Source of the DNA: Ferruginibacter sp.
Lineage (GTDB): Bacteria > Bacteroidota > Bacteroidia > Chitinophagales > Chitinophagaceae
Direction: 5' to 3'
Length of the DNA stretch: 55,134 nucleotides
Assembly: GCA_025350645.1 (NCBI GenBank)
Contig: JANXXM010000073.1
Location: forward strand, 1 to 55,134
Under the pieces are notes generated by a model. That model was not told the DNA's origin. It saw only the letters and a list, made by a program, of their open reading frames with translations, and did not search any database. Made by a program: the position numbers and the translations under genes. Below, one piece after another: positions 1-9,061 of the stretch (positions are counted from its first letter, which is position 1; every line of letters starts with the position of its first letter).

Positions 1-57
1 TAAGGCTCTAATTTCCGTTATCGATTCTTTTACTAGAATATTTAAAACTTTTGACAT
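1..57 (-). CDS. 5' end of an unidentified gene cut by the window edge
   Basis: An ATG at 57 opens a reading frame of 19 codons running leftward off the window, beginning MSKVLNILVKESITEIRAL. It starts directly beside one arm of a 23-bp inverted repeat (58-80/110-132). The residues look like the start of a small DNA-binding protein or a transposase of the helix-turn-helix type, but 19 residues are too few to assign a family. The abutting inverted repeat makes a mobile-element end possible. This is inference only; the frame could also be chance. Confidence 0.35.
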   Translation of the reverse strand, partial: MSKVLNILVKESITEIRAL

Positions 58-132
58 AAATGAATAATATTATAGACCAAAAGTAAATAAAAAAACCCAA
101 TTAAAAAAATTGGTCTTGTATATTATTCATTT
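58..132. repeat. 23-bp inverted repeat with 29-bp spacer
   Basis: Arms 58-80 and 110-132 are reverse complements except for three central bases (tat against aca); each arm begins AAATGAATAATAT on its own strand and ends AGACCAA. The structure lies between the ATG at 57 and the end of the YceI-like gene at 160. It is AT-rich and has no GC-rich stem, so it does not look like a normal terminator. It could be the end of a mobile element or a regulatory hairpin. Confidence 0.6.
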
Positions 133-159
133 TCGTATTAAATAAAAATAAAATACTAA

Positions 160-804
160 TCATTTTTTAGCAGCCACAATATTTAATTTTATACTTACGG
201 TTTTACTTATAACCCAGTCCTGTGGGTTGTTTGGGCCTTTGTAACTTATGCCCCATTGTGTTCTGTCTATACTAAAATCTGCACTGGCAGCTACCGTTTT
301 ATCATCTATCGTAACCCTTGCAGGAAAAGAAATATTTTTGGTACTGTCTTTTAAAGTAAGGTTGCCTTTTATAATATGGGTAATGCCTTTTTGCGTACTG
401 TCAGTATTTGCTGCTATTGCCGTTATTTGAAAACTGGCTGTAGGGTATTTTGCTACATTAAAAAAGTCGGGGCTTTTTAAATGCCCTTCCAGTTTTGATT
501 TATTTTCTGCATCCGCTGCTAGGTCTACATTGTTTAAAGAATTTATATCTATTACAAAATTACCGCCGGTAAGCGTATTGTCTTTTACCTGTAGTACTCC
601 TTCTTTTATTTTAAATATACCAGTATGTTTGCCCATAGGTTTGCTGCCCGCCCAGCTTATAGTGCTTGTACTGTCTACATGGTATGCAACGCCATCTACC
701 ACGCCTACCCTTTGTTTTTCTGTAGTGTCAGCTTTATTCTTGTTATTGCTTTTACAGGATACAAAAATTGTAGCTGCTGCAATGATTATTATTAATTTTT
801 TCAT
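160..804 (-). CDS. YceI-like domain lipoprotein
   Basis: The 214-residue protein starts with a lipoprotein signal peptide: a charged MKK, a hydrophobic run and a lipobox FVSC with Cys17 as the probable lipidated residue. A linker of about 20 residues follows, then a YceI-type beta-barrel domain (about 35-212) with the features WAGSKP, GGNFVIDINSL, a block around LEGHLKSPDFFNV and a C-terminal RTQWGISYKG. YceI proteins form lipocalin-like barrels that bind isoprenoid or other amphipathic ligands. It is probably anchored to the outer or inner membrane facing the periplasm. It lies 162 bp after the TonB receptor gene and a terminator separates the two, so it is probably transcribed alone. The ligand is unknown. 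Confidence 0.88.
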   Translation of the reverse strand: MKKLIIIIAAATIFVSCKSNNKNKADTTEKQRVGVVDGVAYHVDSTSTISWAGSKPMGKHTGIFKIKEGVLQVKDNTLTGGNFVIDINSLNNVDLAADAENKSKLEGHLKSPDFFNVAKYPTASFQITAIAANTDSTQKGITHIIKGNLTLKDSTKNISFPARVTIDDKTVAASADFSIDRTQWGISYKGPNNPQDWVISKTVSIKLNIVAAKK

Positions 805-920
805 GGTTAAATTATATATGAAAGTAAAGATAGTATTTGCAGTACTAAATATTATTACAGGTTTAAAGTAAACCTGCCATTAAAAATATAATGGAATAAC
901 AGGAATTAAAATTTTATAAA

Positions 921-952
921 AAAAGCGTGACCGCTTTCACAACCACGCTTTT
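921..952 (-). terminator. Rho-independent terminator after the TonB receptor gene
   Basis: AAAAGCGTG at 921-929 pairs with CACGCTTTT at 944-952. On the minus strand the stem is followed by a run of T. It lies 15 bp past the receptor stop codon. Confidence 0.8.
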
Positions 953-966
953 CGTATTTAATAAAA

Positions 967-3372
967 CTAACTTTTCTTAAGCAGCACACTTAGCGGTACA
1001 TTTAATTTTATACTAAAATTTCTTCCCATATTGTATATCCCTGTGCGGCCTGTTGCTATATTTTCCTGTGCATATTTTAACCTGCTTAAATGATTTTGGT
1101 ATGCTACATCTGTTATATTATTTACAGAAAAATTTATTGTAAATAATGTTTTTTCGTTTTTGTAAACAACATCAGCACCAAGCCCGGCATTAAGCAGCGA
1201 GTATGCTTTGGTAGGCGTTTCTGTATTAAATGCAGTAAAGGCATTGCTTTGTTTAAAATTATTATCCAACTCTACTTTTATATAAAAATTGTGCAGGTAT
1301 TTTCCGGTTTTTTTAAAGTCGCCCCGCAGCTCTGTTAGTAATTTTGGGGCGGGTATAAAAGGAAGATTTTTTGTTCCTTCAATTTTTTCTTTTAACCTGC
1401 CCGCTACTAGCGAAAATGTATTTTGAAAATGCAGCCAGTCTATTGGGTGCGGGTGAATATCTAATGTGGCTTCAATGCCTGCAAGTAATGCTTTGCGCTG
1501 GTCAAACTTAAATGCAGTAAGGTCTTTTCCATTTACATTTACGGCAGAATCGTTTCCGTTACTTGCCTGCAGCTTTCTGTAAAAAATAAAATTACTAAAG
1601 GAGTTAAGGTATCCCGCAAGGTTTAACGATACATGTGTACTGTTTAGGTCTATTGATGCATCAGCCTGTGTACTTACTTCGCTTTTTAAACCGGCATCGC
1701 CATACTCATAGCGTATGGTACCTTCATGTGCGCCGTTACTAGCCAGTTCTGGTATGCTGGGCGCACGAAAAGCCCGGGCAATATTTAGCTTTAGATTTAC
1801 ATTTTTATTTACCTCATAAGCCGCACCAGCACTGCCGCTAAAATTGCTAAACTGTTTATTAAAGCCATTTCCTTTTACTGCACCATTTTCATCTAAGAGG
1901 TTTTTTATTTTTATATTTCTGTTGTCAAACCTTGCCCCGCCGCTTATGGTTAGTTTACCCATATCTTTTTCTGTAAACACAAATACACCGGCATCATTCA
2001 ATAAATAATTTGGTATTAATTGTGCCAGCCCACGATTGGTATTTTTTTGAATCATACTACTTATACCTATGGATGGTTTCCAGCCGTTTTTTTCTTTAAG
2101 ATGAAATTGTGCAGCAACTGTTTTTGTTTCGAGGTCAAAAAATAATCCTTGCTTTATCGGGTTTGCAGCATCACCAAATTCTTCTCTGCGGTTTCTTTGG
2201 TAGGCTATATTTAGAGTAAGATTATTACTGCCTATTTTAAAATTATTATCGGTTGCTATTTTAAAATGGCGAATATGCTGGTAGGGCACCAGAGGAATAG
2301 TTTTTTTAAAATCATCTTCAGTTGCTGCTACAATATCTCCGTTGCTCAGTGTTTTTACAAAGCGTCCTAATGAATCTCTTTCGCCCTCTATTAACCCGGT
2401 TTTTAAATTAAAATTACTCAACAGCAAATGGCTGAACCCCCAGTTGCCATTGTAGCCAATATAACCACCTGCGTTTTGCTCATAAAACTTAGAGTTAAAA
2501 ACGTTGCCATCATATTTATTTTTATAATCTGCCGCAGCTTTTGTAGTACCATACACATTCCAGTTAAGGCCGTTTATATTTCCGGCTACGTTGCCATATA
2601 AACTTCTTAGCCTGTTGTTGGTTTGATAATTTGAACCCACATTTGCTTTAATGGTATTGGTGGCCACGGGCACATTAGTAATAATATTTATAACACCTGC
2701 CATTGCATCGCTGCCATATACCAATGATGCAGGGCCTTTTAAAATTTCTATTTTATTTACACTGGCTTCGTCTATTTCTATACCATGCTCATCGCCCCAC
2801 TGCTGGCCTTCCTGCCGCACACCATCGTTCATAGTAAGTACACGGTTATAGCCAAGCCCGCGAATAACTGGTTTTGAAATAGCCGGCCCGGTAGCTATAG
2901 AGGATACGCCTGCTTTCCTTGTAATAGCATCAATGATATTGGTAGAAGTAGTTTGCTGTAGTTCTTCTTTACGCATTACCGCCACCTGAAAAGGAACTTT
3001 TTTTAATTGAGATGCACGGGATACACCTGTTATAATTACTGCATTATTTTCTACCACAGATGGAGAAAGTTCCATATCTTTTTTTGTATAGCCCTGTATA
3101 TTTATTTGTACTGCAATAGTGCTGTACCCCACATGCGAAAACTCTACGAGGTGGCTGCCTTCCTGCACGTTATTTATTACAAATTCGCCTTTTGTATTGG
3201 TAGTTGTACCGCTTCGGGTATCAGCAATATAAACAGATACCCCCTGTAAAGGTTTTCCGGTAAAGGCATCTGTAACCCTGCCGGAAAAACTACCTTTTAC
3301 AATATCTTTTCCCTTTGCTGTAAATGCACACAAAGAAATAAGCAAACCAATAACGAACAATAATTTTTTCAT
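967..3372 (-). CDS. TonB-dependent outer membrane receptor
   Basis: An 801-residue protein if started at the ATG at 3372; the frame stays open upstream to 3456, but only the 3372 start gives a signal peptide (MKKLLFVIGLLISLCAF) and it sits about 20 bp after a good promoter. Order of domains: signal peptide (1-20), carboxypeptidase-regulatory-like beta-sandwich (about 27-105, with SGRVTDAFTGKPLQGVSVYI), plug (about 125-230, ending in ILKGPASLVYGSDAMAGVINI), then a beta-barrel ending in a typical C-terminal strand. Such receptors import siderophores, vitamins, metals or oligosaccharides using TonB energy. No SusD partner lies next to it, so a SusC-type glycan role is less likely. The plug segment QQWGDEHGIEID is seen in a Bacteroidota receptor subgroup of unknown substrate. 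Substrate cannot be told from the sequence. Confidence 0.9.
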   Translation of the reverse strand: MKKLLFVIGLLISLCAFTAKGKDIVKGSFSGRVTDAFTGKPLQGVSVYIADTRSGTTTNTKGEFVINNVQEGSHLVEFSHVGYSTIAVQINIQGYTKKDMELSPSVVENNAVIITGVSRASQLKKVPFQVAVMRKEELQQTTSTNIIDAITRKAGVSSIATGPAISKPVIRGLGYNRVLTMNDGVRQEGQQWGDEHGIEIDEASVNKIEILKGPASLVYGSDAMAGVINIITNVPVATNTIKANVGSNYQTNNRLRSLYGNVAGNINGLNWNVYGTTKAAADYKNKYDGNVFNSKFYEQNAGGYIGYNGNWGFSHLLLSNFNLKTGLIEGERDSLGRFVKTLSNGDIVAATEDDFKKTIPLVPYQHIRHFKIATDNNFKIGSNNLTLNIAYQRNRREEFGDAANPIKQGLFFDLETKTVAAQFHLKEKNGWKPSIGISSMIQKNTNRGLAQLIPNYLLNDAGVFVFTEKDMGKLTISGGARFDNRNIKIKNLLDENGAVKGNGFNKQFSNFSGSAGAAYEVNKNVNLKLNIARAFRAPSIPELASNGAHEGTIRYEYGDAGLKSEVSTQADASIDLNSTHVSLNLAGYLNSFSNFIFYRKLQASNGNDSAVNVNGKDLTAFKFDQRKALLAGIEATLDIHPHPIDWLHFQNTFSLVAGRLKEKIEGTKNLPFIPAPKLLTELRGDFKKTGKYLHNFYIKVELDNNFKQSNAFTAFNTETPTKAYSLLNAGLGADVVYKNEKTLFTINFSVNNITDVAYQNHLSRLKYAQENIATGRTGIYNMGRNFSIKLNVPLSVLLKKS

Positions 3373-3397
3373 GAAATCAATTTTTGAAACTATGTTG

Positions 3398-3429
3398 CAA
3401 ATATAGTAAATGCAATGCTGTTGCAAAAA
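3398..3429 (-). promoter_or_regulatory. Promoter of the TonB receptor gene, with a short palindrome in the spacer
   Basis: On the minus strand a -33 element TTTTTG (3424-3429) is followed after 18 bp by a perfect Bacteroidota -7 element TATATTTG (3398-3405). The predicted transcript would start about 20 bases before the ATG at 3372. The spacer holds TGCAA-N5-TTGCA (3411-3425), a perfect small inverted repeat that could be an operator. Confidence 0.7.
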
Positions 3430-3444
3430 TAAATGTATAAAAAT

Positions 3445-3470
3445 AAAGACCTGCAAAATGGCGGGTCTTT
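3445..3470 (-). terminator. Rho-independent terminator after the thiolase gene
   Basis: AAAGACC (3445-3451) pairs with GGTCTTT (3464-3470); on the minus strand the stem is followed by ATTTTTAT. It begins 25 bp past the thiolase stop codon. Confidence 0.7.
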
Positions 3471-3494
3471 AACTAAAGAAAAACATTTGTAAAA

Positions 3495-4673
3495 TTATTC
3501 TATATTCTCTATGATACCTGCAATGCCCTGTCCGCCGCCGATACAGGCTGTTACTATACCAAGTTTTTTCTTTAGCCGCTTCATATCCTGTATAATTTGT
3601 ATCGTTAATTTTGCGCCTGTACAACCCAGCGGGTGACCCAGTGCAATAGCCCCGCCATTTACATTTACAATATCATTGTTTAAACCTAATGTACGAATAA
3701 CCGCCAGCGATTGCGATGCAAAAGCCTCATTTAATTCAAATAAATCAATATCATTTAAGCTCATACCTGCCTGCTTCAACAGCTTTGGTACTGCCGCTAT
3801 CGGGCCAATACCCATAATCCGTGGCTCTACACCAGCACTTGCACAATTTACCAAACGGGCTATTGGTTTAAGCCCGAGCTCGTTTATCATTTTCTCACTC
3901 ATCACAATTACAAAAGCTGCACCATCGCTGGTTTGAGAACTGTTACCCGCTGTTACACAACCACCTGCAGCAAATGCAGGTTTTAGTTTTGCAAGTCCTT
4001 CCGGGGTGGTATCTGTACGTACTCCTTCATCTGTATCTACCAGGTAAGATTTTGTTTTTCGCTTACCCGCTTCATCCACATAAACCTGCTCTACAGTTAC
4101 AGGTAAAATACCACTTTTAAAATGCCCGTCTTTTATTGCAGCAGCCGCTTTTAAATGGCTGTTGTATGCAAACATATCCTGGTCTTCCCTGCTCACTTTA
4201 TATTCGCTTGCCACAGCCTCTGCGGTAAGCCCCATGCTTAAATAATAATCGGGATCATCTTTTGCAATGGCATAAGACGGTACTGTTTTCCAACCTGCCG
4301 TGGGTACAAGGCTCATACTTTCTGTGCCGCCGGCAACAATACACTCTGCCATACCGCATCGTATTCTTGCAGTAGCCATAGCAATGGTTTCTAACCCACT
4401 GCCGCAATACCTATTTACAGTAATGCCTGGTACTTCTATACCTAGTGCTTTTGCGGCTATTATCCTGCCAAATTGTAGGCCTTGCTCCGCCTCGGGTACA
4501 GCGTTTCCTACAATTACATCGTCCACTCTTGTAGGATCGAGTTGGGGCACTGTTGCTATAAGCCCTTTTATTACCTCTATTGCCAGATCATCGGGCCGGG
4601 TAAAACGAAATCCGCCCTTTTTACTTTTTGTAATGGCAGTTCTAAAGCCTGCTACTATATAAGCTTCTTGCAT
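3495..4673 (-). CDS. Acetyl-CoA C-acyltransferase (thiolase)
   Basis: The 392-residue protein is a full-length thiolase, the usual family size. The nucleophilic cysteine is Cys90 in NRYCGSG, the catalytic histidine His347 in ALGHPLGCTGA, and the second active-site cysteine Cys377 in TACIGGGQG. It either cleaves 3-ketoacyl-CoA in beta-oxidation (FadA role) or condenses acetyl-CoA units. The sequence fits the degradative FadA/FadI type slightly better because of the AEQGLQ and GIGPIAA blocks, but no beta-oxidation partner lies beside it to decide. The gene stands alone, with a terminator downstream and divergent pyrD upstream. Confidence 0.9.
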   Translation of the reverse strand: MQEAYIVAGFRTAITKSKKGGFRFTRPDDLAIEVIKGLIATVPQLDPTRVDDVIVGNAVPEAEQGLQFGRIIAAKALGIEVPGITVNRYCGSGLETIAMATARIRCGMAECIVAGGTESMSLVPTAGWKTVPSYAIAKDDPDYYLSMGLTAEAVASEYKVSREDQDMFAYNSHLKAAAAIKDGHFKSGILPVTVEQVYVDEAGKRKTKSYLVDTDEGVRTDTTPEGLAKLKPAFAAGGCVTAGNSSQTSDGAAFVIVMSEKMINELGLKPIARLVNCASAGVEPRIMGIGPIAAVPKLLKQAGMSLNDIDLFELNEAFASQSLAVIRTLGLNNDIVNVNGGAIALGHPLGCTGAKLTIQIIQDMKRLKKKLGIVTACIGGGQGIAGIIENIE

Positions 4674-5000
4674 GTTGTATTTTTTAAAAGACTACTGGTA
4701 ACCGACGTCAGATAGTTCGTTATAAATTAAATTTTCTTTTTTTCGGGGCTGTAATAATTAAATCTTTATTCAACATCTGTTCACTGCCCGCCTCCTATCT
4801 TTTTTGTTCAAATGCAACAAAAAAAGGATATCCGTCTAAGCAGCGCAGCCCATCATCTTACTATCATTTTTCAACTTTTATTTCGAAATTTTTTCTATAT
4901 TATGGTAAAGAAATCTTTTTAGTTGTTTATGCAACCTTTTATCAAAGGTATCATTTTTAATCAATTTTCAAAAAAATGATAAGTTATATTTGTAGCGATT
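4674..5000. other. 327-bp gap between divergent thiolase and pyrD genes
   Basis: No open frame with coding character is seen. The only clear signals are the pyrD -7 element at its right end and two short inverted repeats just before it (GTTG-N6-CAAC and CCTTT-N4-AAAGG, around 4923-4950), which may belong to pyrD control. Confidence 0.5.
4985..4992 (+). promoter_or_regulatory. -7 promoter element of pyrD
   Basis: TATATTTG matches the Bacteroidota -7 consensus TAnnTTTG exactly. The pyrD ATG at 5001 is only 8 bases further on, so the message would be leaderless or nearly so. No convincing TTTG at the -33 distance is seen. Confidence 0.55.
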
Positions 5001-6098
5001 ATGTATAACCTTCTTCGCAGTTTTTTATTTCTTTTCGATGCAGAAAAAGTGCATCATCTCTCTATGAATGGCTTGCGGTTATTCTGTAGCATTTCTTTTA
5101 TAAAAAAGAGGATTATTAAAATATACAGCCCAGGCAAAACAGCACCTGTTACTGCATTTGGGCTTACATTTAAAAATGCTGTGGGGCTTGCTGCAGGTTT
5201 TGATAAAAACGCAAAATACCTCAATGAACTACAAGCGCTTGGGTTTGGATTTGTAGAAATAGGTACGGTAACGCCTTTGCCGCAGGATGGAAATGAGAAG
5301 CCACGGCTTTTTCGCTTACCAAAAGATAAAGCACTTATAAACAGGATGGGTTTTAATAATGAAGGTGTAACTGTAGTAGCGGATCGTTTAAAAAACTGGC
5401 AGGGAGCAGGGGACAATCCTGAGCTAAATAATAATCCTAAAACACTGCCAACTGATACCTGCAAACTGATTATTGGTGGCAACATTGGTAAAAATAAAAT
5501 AACAGCTAACGAAGATGCGTGGAAGGATTATGAAATTTGTTTTACGGCCCTTCATCATTATGTAGATTATTTTGTGGTAAACGTGAGCAGCCCCAACACA
5601 CCGGGCTTGCGGGCATTACAGGAAAAAGAATCGCTACGTAAAATTCTAACCCATCTGCAAACAGAAAATAAAAAGTATACCCAACCAAAGCCCATTCTTT
5701 TAAAAATTGCACCCGATCTTTCTATCGAAGAAATAGACGATGTGATAGACCTGGCCATGGAAATAAAATTAGACGGGCTTGTAGCAGCAAATACTACTAT
5801 CAACAGAAATAATTTAAATACTGGGAATAATAAACTGGATACAATAGGTGCAGGTGGTTTAAGTGGTGCCCCTTTAAAAAATCGCAGTATGGAAATTGTA
5901 AAATATATATTTATAAAAACAAACGGACAAATACCGGTTATGGCAAGTGGCGGTATTTTTACTGGGGCAGATGCCGCAGACAGTATACAAGCAGGTGCTT
6001 TACTAGTGCAAGTGTGGACGGGTTTTGTATATAAAGGGCCGGCGATTGTAAAAAGTATTTGCAATTATCTTTTAGCCAATAATAAAATTCATCATTAA
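5001..6098 (+). CDS. pyrD: Dihydroorotate dehydrogenase (quinone), class 2
   Basis: The 365-residue enzyme oxidises dihydroorotate to orotate in pyrimidine synthesis and passes electrons to quinone. The N-terminal membrane-associating helices typical of class 2 are present (MYNLLRSFLFLFDAEKVHHL), which supports the start at 5001. The FMN barrel follows, with VGLAAGFDKNAKY (61-73), the orotate site NRMGFNNEG (114-122) and the catalytic serine block SSPNTPG (196-202), then the FMN phosphate loops GGLSGAPLK and ASGGIFTGADA. It is longer than the E. coli enzyme because of a loop near 135-155. TerC follows after 21 bp, so the two may be co-transcribed. Confidence 0.96.
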   Translation: MYNLLRSFLFLFDAEKVHHLSMNGLRLFCSISFIKKRIIKIYSPGKTAPVTAFGLTFKNAVGLAAGFDKNAKYLNELQALGFGFVEIGTVTPLPQDGNEKPRLFRLPKDKALINRMGFNNEGVTVVADRLKNWQGAGDNPELNNNPKTLPTDTCKLIIGGNIGKNKITANEDAWKDYEICFTALHHYVDYFVVNVSSPNTPGLRALQEKESLRKILTHLQTENKKYTQPKPILLKIAPDLSIEEIDDVIDLAMEIKLDGLVAANTTINRNNLNTGNNKLDTIGAGGLSGAPLKNRSMEIVKYIFIKTNGQIPVMASGGIFTGADAADSIQAGALLVQVWTGFVYKGPAIVKSICNYLLANNKIHH

Positions 6099-6119
6099 TC
6101 AATCACCATTCACAAATAC

Positions 6120-6935
6120 ATGGCACATTTATTTACATCAGACAGTATTATAAGTTTTTTTGTACTAGTAGTTTTAGAAATTGTATTGGGTATAGACAAT
6201 GTAATTTTTGTAAGCATTATTATGAACAGGCTGCCGGATGCAAAGCAACAAAAAAGGGCACGCCGGTTTTGGATGATATCAGGCATTATTGTTCGCAGCC
6301 TTTTGCTAATGGGGCTTGGCTGGCTGCTTACACAAAAAGGAAATTATATAATACCGCAAAGTTGGTTTGGTAAAGGGTTTGACCTTGCAAGTATTGTGAT
6401 GCTCGTGGGCGGACTTTTTTTAATTTATAAATCGGTTAAAGAAATACACGAAAAGCTGGAAGGAGAAGACCCTAGTGAATATGGCAATAAACCAAAAGGA
6501 CTTACCCTGGGGAAAGCTATGCTGCAAATAATTATTATTGATGCGGTATTTTCTTTTGACAGTATCATTACCGCAGGCGGTACTGCAAAGCATGTAGAAA
6601 TTATGATTGCCGCAGTTATCATCGCCATGATTATTATGTTTTTATTTAGCCCTGCCATTGCATCGTTTGTACATAAACATCCTACTATAAAAATGCTGGC
6701 ATTATCGTTTTTGGTAATGATAGGGTTAAGTCTTGTAATGGAAGGCTGGGCTCCTGATAAAGCTCATCAACTTGGTTTAAAAAATTATATTTATTTTGGT
6801 ATGGCTTTTTCTTTTATTGTAGAACTGCTCAATATGACTATGATGAAACGTGCAAAAAAAAGACGAATTGTAGAGCTCAATGAGCCTATGATGAATAATA
6901 GTAAAATTGACAATATTTCGGACAGTGCGCATTAA
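6120..6935 (+). CDS. TerC family integral membrane protein
   Basis: A 271-residue membrane protein with about seven hydrophobic segments. Two acidic intramembrane motifs diagnostic of TerC are present: GIDN (24-27) and DAVFSFDS (141-148). Members of this family (Alx, MeeF/YceF and relatives) export manganese or are linked to tellurite resistance and metal loading of secreted enzymes. The C-terminal tail is short, basic then acidic, without CBS or CorC domains. The gene follows pyrD at 21 bp. Its stop codon is inside a perfect 7-bp inverted repeat (GCATTAA-N3-TTAATGC, 6929-6945) between the convergent ends of TerC and the response regulator; there is no T-run, so termination there is uncertain. 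Confidence 0.9.
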   Translation: MAHLFTSDSIISFFVLVVLEIVLGIDNVIFVSIIMNRLPDAKQQKRARRFWMISGIIVRSLLLMGLGWLLTQKGNYIIPQSWFGKGFDLASIVMLVGGLFLIYKSVKEIHEKLEGEDPSEYGNKPKGLTLGKAMLQIIIIDAVFSFDSIITAGGTAKHVEIMIAAVIIAMIIMFLFSPAIASFVHKHPTIKMLALSFLVMIGLSLVMEGWAPDKAHQLGLKNYIYFGMAFSFIVELLNMTMMKRAKKRRIVELNEPMMNNSKIDNISDSAH

Positions 6936-6949
6936 AAATTAATGCTCCG

Positions 6950-7582
6950 CTACACCATTTTATTTTTTATGGCCAGCGAGAGCGCTTCGCCAATAGAATG
7001 CACCTGTAGTTTTCTGTAAATATTTTTTACGTGTGTGCTTACGGTATAATAACTGATATTCATTTTATCTGCAACCATTTTATAACTTAACCCGTTAGAT
7101 AAAAATTCCAGCACTTCTGTTTCTTTAGGTGTAAGTTTATAATCCGGTATTATATTTTTTTCTGACTGGTTAAAGAATTGTGTAACCCGCAATGCCACAC
7201 TGGGTGTCATAAATGCGCCGCCCTTGTACACTTCATCTATACTTTGTGTAATAGAATGGATGGAAGCCTTTTTAAGAATGTATCCCTCTGCACCATACTG
7301 CAGTGCTGCAAAAATTTTATCGCTGTCTTCAAAAGCAGTTTGCATTATTATTTTTATTTGCGGGTAAGTAGCTTTAATAATACGTACGCCTTCAATACCA
7401 TTTACGTTAGGCATTTCAATATCCATAAGCACTACATCCGGCATATAATTTTGCATATCTGCAAGTACATTGCTGCAGTCTGCAAAGGCAGCAATGCATT
7501 CCATATCATTTGTAAGCTGCAGCAAGGCAGTTAAACTTTCTCTGCGTGCGGCATTGTCATCATATACAACCACTTTTATCAT
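6950..7582 (-). CDS. NarL/LuxR-type response regulator
   Basis: A 210-residue protein with a receiver domain (1-120; acidic pair Asp8-Asp9, phosphoacceptor Asp54 in VVLMDIEMP, conserved Thr in MQTAFED, Lys in YILKKAS) and a C-terminal LuxR-type helix-turn-helix (about 145-208; KLTPKETEVLEFLSNGLSYK). It is the DNA-binding output of a two-component system with the kinase encoded 31 bp upstream. The targets are not visible. All residues needed for phosphorylation are present. Confidence 0.93.
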   Translation of the reverse strand: MIKVVVYDDNAARRESLTALLQLTNDMECIAAFADCSNVLADMQNYMPDVVLMDIEMPNVNGIEGVRIIKATYPQIKIIMQTAFEDSDKIFAALQYGAEGYILKKASIHSITQSIDEVYKGGAFMTPSVALRVTQFFNQSEKNIIPDYKLTPKETEVLEFLSNGLSYKMVADKMNISYYTVSTHVKNIYRKLQVHSIGEALSLAIKNKMV

Positions 7583-7613
7583 ACTGCAAATTTATTTATT
7601 ATACCCATCATTT

Positions 7614-9002
7614 TTACTCACTAAATTTAGTGAGGGGAATAGTACAAATAACCTGTGTACCTGCTGTTGAAGAGGATATAATATTAAAAGTGCCTTCCAT
7701 GTACCGGGTTCGGTTCTGCATATTGGTTAACCCATTGCCTTTAATAATATTTTCTATGTCAAACCCTTTTCCATCATCAGTAACAGAAAGCACAATACAA
7801 GTATTTTCCGTTATCATATTTACTGCAGCATTTGCAGCACAACTGTATTTTGCAATATTATTTATGGCTTCTTTAATGATAAGCAAAATATTTTTACGGG
7901 TTTCTACATTTACCAAAAGCTTATCCAGAGCAGCTTCTATGTTATAATTACAATTTATATTTTTAACCGCAAGCAAGCCCGCACCATAATTTTTTATACG
8001 GCTCGATAAGTTTTTATCCTCATCTGCAGATGGTCTAATTGCCCATACAATATCTCCCATTTCATCCATAGCCTTTTGCGAATTGGATTCTATTTCCTGC
8101 AATATGCGTTTTGTTTTTTGCGGATCTGTATCAAAAGTTTTTGCAGCAAGTTCGGTATATAAGTGAATACTGCTAAGAGAGGCTCCAATATCGTCGTGCA
8201 GGTCTTTTGCTATTCTTATTCGTTCGTCTTCTCTTGTCTTGTATATGGTTTCTATTTTTTCTATTTGTATTTTTCGCAAAAAATCATTTTGTTCAAGAAT
8301 CATGTTTTGTGCTTTTTCTTTTTCCATTGCATCTGTTTTTATTTTATACCCAATGGCCGAGGAAAAGAAGATAACATCTGCAAAATAACCAATGAGCAAA
8401 AAAGACAAAGCGTTTAAAGGGGAGTGATGGGTGGGATCAAATATTTTTACCAGCGTAGCTGCCAGCCCAAACAGTATCATACATACCGCTCCTGCCGCCA
8501 GGTAATTATAATAGATTATTTTTCGGCGAACAATTACTTTGAAAATATAAAATAATCCGAGAGAAAATAAATACAACCGTATGGCAACACTTAATAAGCC
8601 GCCATATATTTCGGACACAGTGCTATGAAGCAAAATAATTTCTACAAAAATGTAAGCAACAATAATATATTTTGTGCGGTTGTTATAATTGTAAAAAGCT
8701 TTTTCTTTTTCTTTATCAATATCCAATGCGGTGCCCATAAAGCGCACATACATGGCAGCTGCCGCCATGAGCAGGCTCTCATCGGGGTTTAAAAAAAAGA
8801 GTGGGTGTGTGGCTGTAATGGAAACGGGTGTGAAAAGCCTAAGCAGTAAATAAAAAAAAGTAAACCACAGGTAACCGCTGTAATGCGCCAGTATAAGGGT
8901 TTTACGATGCAAGTAAAGTACGCTGTGATACAATGCAGCCAGAAAAACTGCACCGGTTATCAATATTACAACGATATAATTTATATCTACCCCGTTAAGC
9001 AT
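7614..9002 (-). CDS. Membrane sensor histidine kinase, HisKA_3 family
   Basis: Started at the ATG at 9002 it has 462 residues (an alternative TTG lies at 9008). The first 220 residues carry about seven hydrophobic segments, giving a membrane sensor without a periplasmic domain. A coiled region leads to the phosphoacceptor block KDLHDDIGASLSS of the NarX/DesK-like HisKA_3 family. The HATPase domain follows with N-box KEAINNIAKYS and G1 box TDDGKGFD, then NGLTNMQNR. It would phosphorylate the LuxR-type regulator encoded just downstream; both form one unit. The signal sensed is unknown; multi-helix sensors of this kind often detect membrane state or small hydrophobic molecules. Confidence 0.92.
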   Translation of the reverse strand: MLNGVDINYIVVILITGAVFLAALYHSVLYLHRKTLILAHYSGYLWFTFFYLLLRLFTPVSITATHPLFFLNPDESLLMAAAAMYVRFMGTALDIDKEKEKAFYNYNNRTKYIIVAYIFVEIILLHSTVSEIYGGLLSVAIRLYLFSLGLFYIFKVIVRRKIIYYNYLAAGAVCMILFGLAATLVKIFDPTHHSPLNALSFLLIGYFADVIFFSSAIGYKIKTDAMEKEKAQNMILEQNDFLRKIQIEKIETIYKTREDERIRIAKDLHDDIGASLSSIHLYTELAAKTFDTDPQKTKRILQEIESNSQKAMDEMGDIVWAIRPSADEDKNLSSRIKNYGAGLLAVKNINCNYNIEAALDKLLVNVETRKNILLIIKEAINNIAKYSCAANAAVNMITENTCIVLSVTDDGKGFDIENIIKGNGLTNMQNRTRYMEGTFNIISSSTAGTQVICTIPLTKFSE

Positions 9003-9061
9003 AAGCAAGCATTGGATATAAATGTAAATTAAAAAAAAGGTATAGGATAAAATATTCTTTC

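Noticed and set aside
967..3372. TonB receptor as a SusC-type glycan importer
   Set aside because: No SusD gene lies beside it and no carbohydrate enzymes are near.
6929..6945. GCATTAA-N3-TTAATGC as a terminator between TerC and the response regulator
   Set aside because: It is AT-rich, has a 3-base loop and lacks a T-run; mentioned only as an inverted repeat.
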